IMG/VR virus record: IMGVR_UViG_3300017729_000001
Location: 26,430-90,429 of that record
Strand: one strand, 5' to 3'
Source: a virus
Length of the DNA: 64,000 nucleotides
Numbering within the stretch: position 1 is the first letter of the stretch; every line of letters starts with the position of its first letter. Positions 58,125 to 64,000 of the stretch are shown here, in pieces. A program made the translations under genes and the position numbers. The notes below the pieces were generated by a model that searched no databases, was not told where the DNA came from, and saw nothing but the letters and a program-made list of their open reading frames with translations.

Positions 58125-60446
58125 TTACTTAAATTTTCTCACTTTACATTTTCCTCTATTCAAAATAACCGCAAAGTCAGTTTTACCACCCCAACCATTT
58201 TTCTGTACAATAGCATCATACCCTTTTATCGCAGCATAAAACCCTCTGTACTCACCATTTGGTCTTTTCGCTATCTCTAGCATGACTTCATCTAGTGTCG
58301 AACTTCCTACACCTCTCAAGTTATTTACCTCATCAGCAACTGCTTTTAATTTTTGTTGAGCATCTTTTGCTTCTTGCTTTACTTTGTCTATTAGGTCTGA
58401 GTTTTTAGTCCTTTTTGCTATCTCCTTATTTATTTTGCCATAATGTTCTTTTACAACAAAATCTCTTAATCTTGAGTAATGATAATTATATGGCTTGCTG
58501 TATTCATTCTTTTGCTTCAAACTTCGTCCAGCAACTGTTTCGCTCATTATAAATTTATCTCCAGACAATGGTAGTTCAATGCTAATAGCATTTCCATTAT
58601 CATGCTCTTCCACGACAGCACCTAATTGACCAACCAGCGTTTCATAGTATCTTTTTACTTTTCCAAAGCTATGAACTTCTGGGTCAGCATATACAATATC
58701 TGCTCTTGAATTCAATGCGTTTAAAACCTTATCATTCCAACCCATTTCTTCTTTGGTATCGTCAGCAATAGTCTTTTCGATATTGTCTGCTTTATCTTGT
58801 AGAGCATCTACTTCAACTCTCAATTCATCATACTCTTTTTTCTTCTCCTTAAACTCTTCACCAAAGAACTCATCGTTCATCATGGTATCTAGTTCGTGAG
58901 CGTCAATCACCTTGGCATCTTTATCCAAACAAATATCTATAATCGCATCAGAGTCATAACCAGCGTAATCATAAGCAATTTGATAATCTTCATTAGGTGG
59001 TGGTGGATTTGATTTTTTCTTATTTACGGCAGCATAAATTCCTGCTCCATACATTCCATATCTACCATAGAAACAATCTTGATTGTCTGTGAAGTCCTTT
59101 TTAACTGATTGAGCATTTAGTCCGCCATATCCAGTCACACCTCTTTGTAGCAATTTTGAATCTTTTTCAGCAACTAATTTATCAAACTTGGCACTATTAA
59201 TAACCTCTGGTGTAGCATCAAAACCTCTCATCTTACATAATTCAGATAAGAACTTCCAACCCACTTTAGAATCTTGGTTTGTTATATGTCCACCAGCTTT
59301 TTTAAGTGCCTTTTTGATATCCGCATCTTCAAACTCTCTATATGGGTCAAGTTTTGAATAATCAGTATCATCCATTCTTGCCCTTAAATCAAAAAACCTC
59401 TTAGCCATCTTCAACTTTAGGTCTTTATCTTTTATATGACCCAAAACTGCTTTCTCTTTAGAAAGAACATCTTTTAATTGAGTATTGATTTCAACTTGAG
59501 TAATCTTACCTGTGATTTGAAGATTATGAGAAATCATTGATTCCAGTTCATTAACTTCGTCTCCAAAGTCATCCCCCTTATCACGACCTTGCGCTGAGAA
59601 TCTTAAAGAGCCACCATTATCCACTCTATAAACCATCCCATCATCCTTGTTGACTAAGATATTATCATTCTTATAAGCATCCCAATTAGCCAGAAGACAA
59701 TCGGCAACAAACCCTTTCATTATCTCTTTCTTCAGGTTGTCATCTAGCACGCTATTTGCGTCCACTGTGTTATCCATATACTCAGACAAAATAGTGTCGT
59801 CATTATATAGTTGCATCTTAGGAACAGTAACACCTAACTCATCGTAAATTTGAGTAGCAGTATATTCATCTTGAACGTGCTCTGGTGAGGCACCTTTTTT
59901 CATGACAAACTTTTTACCTGTGTCTGGGTCTTCAACTAATAAAGCACCTGTTGAACCCCCTAGTGTCTTACCAACCTTTTTTAGCTTAGTCAAGTCAGTA
60001 GGAAAATCATCATAGTTCTTTGGTGTCTTTACTTTCTTAGGTTGCTTTGTCGCTCTACGCCAATCAAGTTTTCCACTCTTAGTCTTTTTGACGACATACA
60101 TGATTCCACTCTTAACTTTCGTGTCACCTTCAACCAGAGCCTTAAATAGTTCTTGATTTGGTTCTTCTCCACTTAGGAAATCATTAAATGTCTTCGCTTT
60201 TATTAAACCGAATTTTTCAGGTGGTGTCCAATTTGTCTTTTCTCTTACAGAAATAGATGCTTTGATTAAAATCTCGTCAGGTATCAACCCCTTTGAATTT
60301 GAATCAACTATCGTATTGAATGCTTGAATTATTCCACCCTTGTAAAATTCGCTGTTATCGTTTCCACACTCATGGCAAACGAACATGTCGTGACCACCAT
60401 CTTCAGATGGCCACGACCAGTTACAATTTCTACAAGAAATCTCCAT
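58125..60446 (-). CDS. Polyvalent protein: zinc ribbon, kinase-like, ADP-ribosyltransferase-like
   Basis: 773 residues. 1-30: zinc ribbon (C5xxC8, C24xxC27). 115-132: KTKSGKLDWRR motif, also present in the next gene upstream. 155-290: HipA/PI-kinase-like fold with GGSTGA (163-168), FVMKK (Lys183/184), Glu194, LLANWDAYKNDNILV (251-265) and YRVDNGGSLRFSAQG. About 432-470 and 735-773: ADP-ribosyltransferase-like parts (LQRGVTGYGG, RYGMYGAGIYAAVN, then KGYDAI and FAVILNRGKC), separated by a coiled-coil insertion. By location it may be packaged and injected, as T4 Alt is. Target unknown. Confidence 0.75.
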   Translation of the reverse strand: MEISCRNCNWSWPSEDGGHDMFVCHECGNDNSEFYKGGIIQAFNTIVDSNSKGLIPDEILIKASISVREKTNWTPPEKFGLIKAKTFNDFLSGEEPNQELFKALVEGDTKVKSGIMYVVKKTKSGKLDWRRATKQPKKVKTPKNYDDFPTDLTKLKKVGKTLGGSTGALLVEDPDTGKKFVMKKGASPEHVQDEYTATQIYDELGVTVPKMQLYNDDTILSEYMDNTVDANSVLDDNLKKEIMKGFVADCLLANWDAYKNDNILVNKDDGMVYRVDNGGSLRFSAQGRDKGDDFGDEVNELESMISHNLQITGKITQVEINTQLKDVLSKEKAVLGHIKDKDLKLKMAKRFFDLRARMDDTDYSKLDPYREFEDADIKKALKKAGGHITNQDSKVGWKFLSELCKMRGFDATPEVINSAKFDKLVAEKDSKLLQRGVTGYGGLNAQSVKKDFTDNQDCFYGRYGMYGAGIYAAVNKKKSNPPPPNEDYQIAYDYAGYDSDAIIDICLDKDAKVIDAHELDTMMNDEFFGEEFKEKKKEYDELRVEVDALQDKADNIEKTIADDTKEEMGWNDKVLNALNSRADIVYADPEVHSFGKVKRYYETLVGQLGAVVEEHDNGNAISIELPLSGDKFIMSETVAGRSLKQKNEYSKPYNYHYSRLRDFVVKEHYGKINKEIAKRTKNSDLIDKVKQEAKDAQQKLKAVADEVNNLRGVGSSTLDEVMLEIAKRPNGEYRGFYAAIKGYDAIVQKNGWGGKTDFAVILNRGKCKVRKFK

Positions 60447-60454
60447 AATTTGTT

Positions 60455-61951
60455 TTAATTTAGACCTAGTTGAGTCAACGCTTTTTGAAGGTCATTACCT
60501 TTCTCTTCAGAAAGTGTGATACCTTTTTTCAAGAATCTGCCAACTTCCTCTTTCCAGTCTTGTTCTTCACCGAATATTAAGGAAGCAGTTGTTGGGTCAG
60601 ACTCAATCATTGCATTTGAGTTGTCCACTGCTCTTTTCTTAACTAATGCTTCCATGAAAGTTCTTGAACTAAACTTATCTGGGTCCATCGCATCAATATT
60701 GTCTTTAATCATGTCAAACACTTCCTCACGTTCTTGAATATCATCGGCTTTATTTTCTAGCCTTTCAACACCTGTGAAATTCGTTTTGTGTTTTAGAATT
60801 TCCATCATCTCCAACTTTTCTCTTTTCGTGAAATTCAAGTCCTTTTTAATTGCTCTCGTGTAGATAGCATTCAAGTGCTCATTTTTCGTTAAGTCATGTT
60901 GTCCCATATTCGTCAGAAATAATATTTTTCCTGTGAACTCAAATGGGTCAACATTAGTTGATTTGTTTGAAGATTTTTTACCCAAAATTCTTTTACCTGA
61001 TGACGCAGTAGCTTTTTTCATAATACCCATAGTATCTGATTGCTTCAGTACATTATCAGAATCGTCAAACACGATTGTTTTTCCATTATGCTCTTTAAGT
61101 AAGGAAACAAGTTGAGTGTCTGATTTTACTTCTGGTGCTTCTACATAATCGTAATCATCATCTCCAGGCTCATCAGTTTCTCCGTTGAAAGCCTTATTGC
61201 CCATATGCTCAGCTACCAAGTGCATATTATAAGACTTACCTACACCTGCTCCACCTGACGCTATCATTAATGGAGAGTCAGTTGCGAAGAACTGCGCATA
61301 AGTCCTATTCAAACTATGAATTTCTTTTTGTGGCTCAATGTATCCATCTTCCGCAGTTTTCTGAGAATGTATAAACGCATCTGCTTCAATACGCTGTCTT
61401 TTAGTTTTTAGACCTCCAAATTGCTTTTTGATGAAGTCTGGGTTTCGCCAGTCCTCTTCCATGCCTGGTTCATCATCACCTCCTACTATATCATCAACGC
61501 TATCTCCATCAGTAGCAGTAGCAGTTTTCTTTGAGCTGTTCTTTTTAGAACTTCCGTCACCTCCAAATGCCTCTTTCATTGCTTTGAACTTTCCTGTGTT
61601 CAAATTAATTTTAGATACATCTTCACCTCTCGCTACAAGTTCATTGTATGACTCTTGTCTTAAAGTTGGATCATTATTATGTCCTCTGGCATATTTCTCT
61701 AGGTCAGCAACATCTTTTTTCTTCAGCGTTGCTCTTAGCTTTTGAACTTTATTTTGAGTTTGTTGAGCACCCCCTTGTCCAGAACTGCCTTTTGGTGGAT
61801 TTTTTCTCCAATCGTATTTTCCTGATGATAGCCTTGTCCAATATCTGGTCACTCCATCTTTTCCGATTTTAGTATCACCCTCTTGACGTGCTGCTGCTTT
61901 GGTCAAGTTTTGGTTGACTAATTCTCCAATGATATCTGATGTTTTTTTCAT
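60455..61951 (-). CDS. AAA+ ATPase with N-terminal phage motif
   Basis: 498 residues. N-terminal 30-50 carry GVTRYWTRLSSGKYDWRK, similar to a motif in the 773-residue protein. A charged linker with Lys/Thr/Asp runs follows. AAA+ core: Walker A SGGAGVGKSYN near 235, Walker B TIVFDDSDN near 292, sensor 1 ILFLTN near 342, then a helical lid. Such ATPases occur near portal genes of some large phages; possible roles include remodelling of virion proteins. Its exact substrate is unknown. Confidence 0.78.
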   Translation of the reverse strand: MKKTSDIIGELVNQNLTKAAARQEGDTKIGKDGVTRYWTRLSSGKYDWRKNPPKGSSGQGGAQQTQNKVQKLRATLKKKDVADLEKYARGHNNDPTLRQESYNELVARGEDVSKINLNTGKFKAMKEAFGGDGSSKKNSSKKTATATDGDSVDDIVGGDDEPGMEEDWRNPDFIKKQFGGLKTKRQRIEADAFIHSQKTAEDGYIEPQKEIHSLNRTYAQFFATDSPLMIASGGAGVGKSYNMHLVAEHMGNKAFNGETDEPGDDDYDYVEAPEVKSDTQLVSLLKEHNGKTIVFDDSDNVLKQSDTMGIMKKATASSGKRILGKKSSNKSTNVDPFEFTGKILFLTNMGQHDLTKNEHLNAIYTRAIKKDLNFTKREKLEMMEILKHKTNFTGVERLENKADDIQEREEVFDMIKDNIDAMDPDKFSSRTFMEALVKKRAVDNSNAMIESDPTTASLIFGEEQDWKEEVGRFLKKGITLSEEKGNDLQKALTQLGLN

Positions 61952-62007
61952 AAGTGAAATAATGTTTTTCTTTACCTCACTTAATACCTGTCTATGCCAT
62001 CATTTCA

Positions 62008-63432
62008 TTATGACCAATCAATAGGAACATCACATCCAAAGAATTCAGTCATGATTTTTTCACTTTGCTTAATAACTACTTCTGAATTTTCACCGCAAGA
62101 TAACCTCTTTAACTTTTTGGTACTCATAGAATTATCAATGACTCTTTTCATATTTATCACTGGGTCAAATAATATCTGAGCCAACTTAAAGTTATGCTGA
62201 ATGTCCTCTAAGTATTTTTCACTTTTCATTTTTAAGGCTTCATTTAAGTAACCAGCAAACTGCTTTGGAGTAACATCCCATGGTACATATATTGCTCGCA
62301 GTTCTTCATGAATGATATCTTCAATTTCGCATTTTGGTTCCACCAATCCTCTAGTATCTCTCAACACAGGATATGAACCATTAATGATAGCTTCAATAGT
62401 GAAACCATTTAAGTGCGTATTTGAATATTGAGCATAGTGCTTACTGAATGAAGGGTCAACGCTGAACTTAGCATTTTTCTGAACCATATACACATCTTCA
62501 TTAGACATGAAACCCATATGCTCCATTCCGTGTTTTTTAGCACGTTCCCATAAACTCATTCCTATTTCATCAGGGTCACAATCTGGGTCAGTTTTTAATG
62601 ACGCTGTGTATTTAGGCTTGAACTTGCTTTCATCAGTAGTGGTCATATAATATAGCTCTATTCCACTACCACCTATCCACATGCTAGAGCCTTTATTCAG
62701 ATGTGGCGTCAATGATAATAAATCTTCCATCTTTTTCATAGACTTAAACACATGAGCCGCAAAAAAGTCAACTGGTCGTTCAGACATTGTAGTCAAGTGT
62801 AGATTGTCTGGAATGTACCTAGATGCGAAATTTAATTGTCTTGGTATATCGAAATTATCACAACAGTTGTACGCTGATAAATGTACGCAATCTAGTAAAG
62901 TAATTTTTTCACTTAGGTATCTTATCCAACTATTTCTGATATCAAAATAGCCATCGTGAACTGCCATTACTTGCTTAGTTCTTTCTGGTAAGTCAAAAAA
63001 CTTCGGCCAAAAGTTTAACCCCTTTGCTTCTTTAGTCTTGGTTGGCGTAAAACTCCAGAACACTAAATCTACATCTTCCAAAGCCTTATGCCATAACTCT
63101 AATGCGTTGTCAGCAAATATTGGTATTCTATTAGTATATGGAGGCAGTAACCAACCATAGTAGGAATTTCTCCAATAACCAGTTATTTCAGATTTTGTAT
63201 AACCCCCAGCCTGTGACCTATAATCTTGCTTGTCTTGCCAAACACCATCTTCAAGGTCTTTAATCTTTTTGTTGTAAGAATTAATTGGAATGGTTTTGTT
63301 ATAAGTAAGGAATATGATATCAACATCGTGACCCATTTCCTTAAACGCTTGAACTCTGCTTTCTACGTTCTTAACAATACCGCCATACTTAGCAATGTCA
63401 AACGTACAAATTCTAATCTTTAATTTTTTCAT
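62008..63432 (-). CDS. GT-B glycosyltransferase, GT4-like
   Basis: 474 residues. N-terminal Rossmann domain: KIRICTFDIAKYGGIVKNVE and RVQAFKEMGHDVDIIFLTYN, the 'GG..........L...GH.V.hh' pattern of GT4 enzymes. C-terminal domain: MGFMSNEDVYMVQKNAKFSV, GFTIEAIINGSYPVL and DTRGLVEPK, where the Glu of FTIEAI corresponds to the donor-binding motif. It would transfer a sugar to virion proteins, DNA or host structures. Position in the head module makes capsid or fibre glycosylation a possibility. It overlaps the gene upstream by 20 bases. Confidence 0.82.
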   Translation of the reverse strand: MKKLKIRICTFDIAKYGGIVKNVESRVQAFKEMGHDVDIIFLTYNKTIPINSYNKKIKDLEDGVWQDKQDYRSQAGGYTKSEITGYWRNSYYGWLLPPYTNRIPIFADNALELWHKALEDVDLVFWSFTPTKTKEAKGLNFWPKFFDLPERTKQVMAVHDGYFDIRNSWIRYLSEKITLLDCVHLSAYNCCDNFDIPRQLNFASRYIPDNLHLTTMSERPVDFFAAHVFKSMKKMEDLLSLTPHLNKGSSMWIGGSGIELYYMTTTDESKFKPKYTASLKTDPDCDPDEIGMSLWERAKKHGMEHMGFMSNEDVYMVQKNAKFSVDPSFSKHYAQYSNTHLNGFTIEAIINGSYPVLRDTRGLVEPKCEIEDIIHEELRAIYVPWDVTPKQFAGYLNEALKMKSEKYLEDIQHNFKLAQILFDPVINMKRVIDNSMSTKKLKRLSCGENSEVVIKQSEKIMTEFFGCDVPIDWS

Positions 63433-64000
63433 AATACTCTTCTGGTAATGCTTTATCTATATAACGCTGTTCAAAGAACAAAAATGAGCTTTGAGTTTTG
63501 TAGTATTTCTTAAACAACTCTATTTTCCCCTCATGATTTTCATCACTGAGTTCTTTTAACTGAAATAAAGTGTCAACAACACCTACTAAATACGCTTGGT
63601 TTCTCCTTTTATAACTATGAGGAAAATCACGATAAAAAACATCTGCCAAATTATGAGTAATTACTCTGACCAACCAGTGAAACGGATGTCCAACACCCAT
63701 ACACGTTACAATCTCATATCCAATCTTTTTGTAGTTAGTCACAACTGTTTCTAATTCCTGAGACACCATCGCAAGATTGTCAGCACCCATTTTATTCTCG
63801 CAAAATTTCATAGCAGACATATCGTCCATTACTTTATTATCAGCATAATACTCCTTATGGAATCCTGTCGAATCGGATGGAGTTTGAAGTCTGACTAATT
63901 GCGCACCGAAATGGTTACATATTTCTTGGTCTTCAAGTAATCTCTTTGGATTATTTTCTACAGTTAGAATAACCTTTTTTTCATACTCTGAGTCATACAA
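63413..64000 (-). CDS. Hypothetical protein, N-terminus outside the window
   Basis: 196 codons in the window, still open at its edge, so the true start may lie beyond 64000 (the last codon read in the window is TTG). Mixed alpha/beta sequence with ILTVENNPKRLLEDQEICNH and a Met/Gly/His-rich GYEIVTCMGVGHPFHWLVRV segment. No family recognised. It precedes the glycosyltransferase and is coupled to it by a 20-base overlap, so the two may act together. Confidence 0.6.
   Translation of the reverse strand: MYDSEYEKKVILTVENNPKRLLEDQEICNHFGAQLVRLQTPSDSTGFHKEYYADNKVMDDMSAMKFCENKMGADNLAMVSQELETVVTNYKKIGYEIVTCMGVGHPFHWLVRVITHNLADVFYRDFPHSYKRRNQAYLVGVVDTLFQLKELSDENHEGKIELFKKYYKTQSSFLFFEQRYIDKALPEEYYEKIKD

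Noticed and set aside
58125-60446. Large terminase or portal in the upstream head module
   Set aside because: No Walker A plus nuclease pattern of TerL and no portal-like long helical protein is present; the ATPase at 60455 is AAA+ type with sensor motifs, not a terminase.
1-64000. CRISPR array, insertion sequence or prophage attachment site
   Set aside because: No regularly spaced repeats, no transposase and no integrase-like gene or duplicated attachment core were seen.

Overview
This 64 kb window is a continuous piece of the genome of a large, AT-rich tailed bacteriophage with a contractile tail (myovirus-like). Every gene I can support lies on the minus strand, so transcription runs from position 64000 towards position 1. 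A sheath gene next to a tube gene, a baseplate J-like wedge, a spike, a tape measure and a prohead protease give the virion type. A promoter-like signal of the Bacteroidota form (TTTG, 19 bp, TAnnTTTG), found exactly once at 7773-7803, together with A-rich start contexts and few Shine-Dalgarno sequences, suggests a Bacteroidota host, for example a flavobacterium; this is an inference.

Layout in transcription order. 64000-57713: an unknown partial gene, a GT-B glycosyltransferase, an AAA+ ATPase and a 773-residue protein that combines a zinc ribbon, a kinase-like fold and an ADP-ribosyltransferase-like fold. These sit just upstream of the capsid genes and are candidates for virion-packaged or injected proteins. 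57676-54525: prohead protease with an acidic scaffold-like tail, and major capsid protein. 54439-50615: head-tail connector and neck proteins. 50601-45007: sheath, tube, tail assembly chaperone pair and tape measure. 45007-31093: baseplate hub, a hub protein fused to an M15 peptidase and an OmpA-like domain, spike, wedge proteins, and a tail fibre with a collar tip and HxH motifs. Portal and large terminase were not found; they would be expected beyond position 64000.

A strong terminator at 31036-31067 and a 368-base gap separate the virion module from the replication module. 30724-8091 encodes a UvsW-like helicase, DnaB-like helicase, TOPRIM primase, two sigma-like factors, a thymidylate synthase family protein, a C-family (PolIII alpha) polymerase, an HD 5'-nucleotidase, a UvsY-like candidate, a gp32-like ssDNA-binding protein, a UvsX/RecA recombinase, SbcD/gp47 and SbcC/gp46, a RuvC-like resolvase, a UvrD-like helicase and RNase HI. 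The recombination set is T4-like, but the polymerase is bacterial PolIII-like instead of family B.

8094-1 is an accessory region of small genes, mostly unknown. It includes a macro-domain protein, a DUF551 protein, an HNH nuclease, a possible Cys/His amidase, zinc-ribbon proteins and a possible small terminase.

Nine hairpin-plus-T-run terminators divide the single-strand gene string, several of them just after genes expected to be highly expressed (capsid, ssDNA-binding protein, acidic protein). A short ATAA(C/T)AGTAA-like box precedes at least four of them. A T4-late-like TATAAATA box abuts one terminator upstream of the tail chaperone genes. No tRNA, CRISPR array or insertion sequence was seen.
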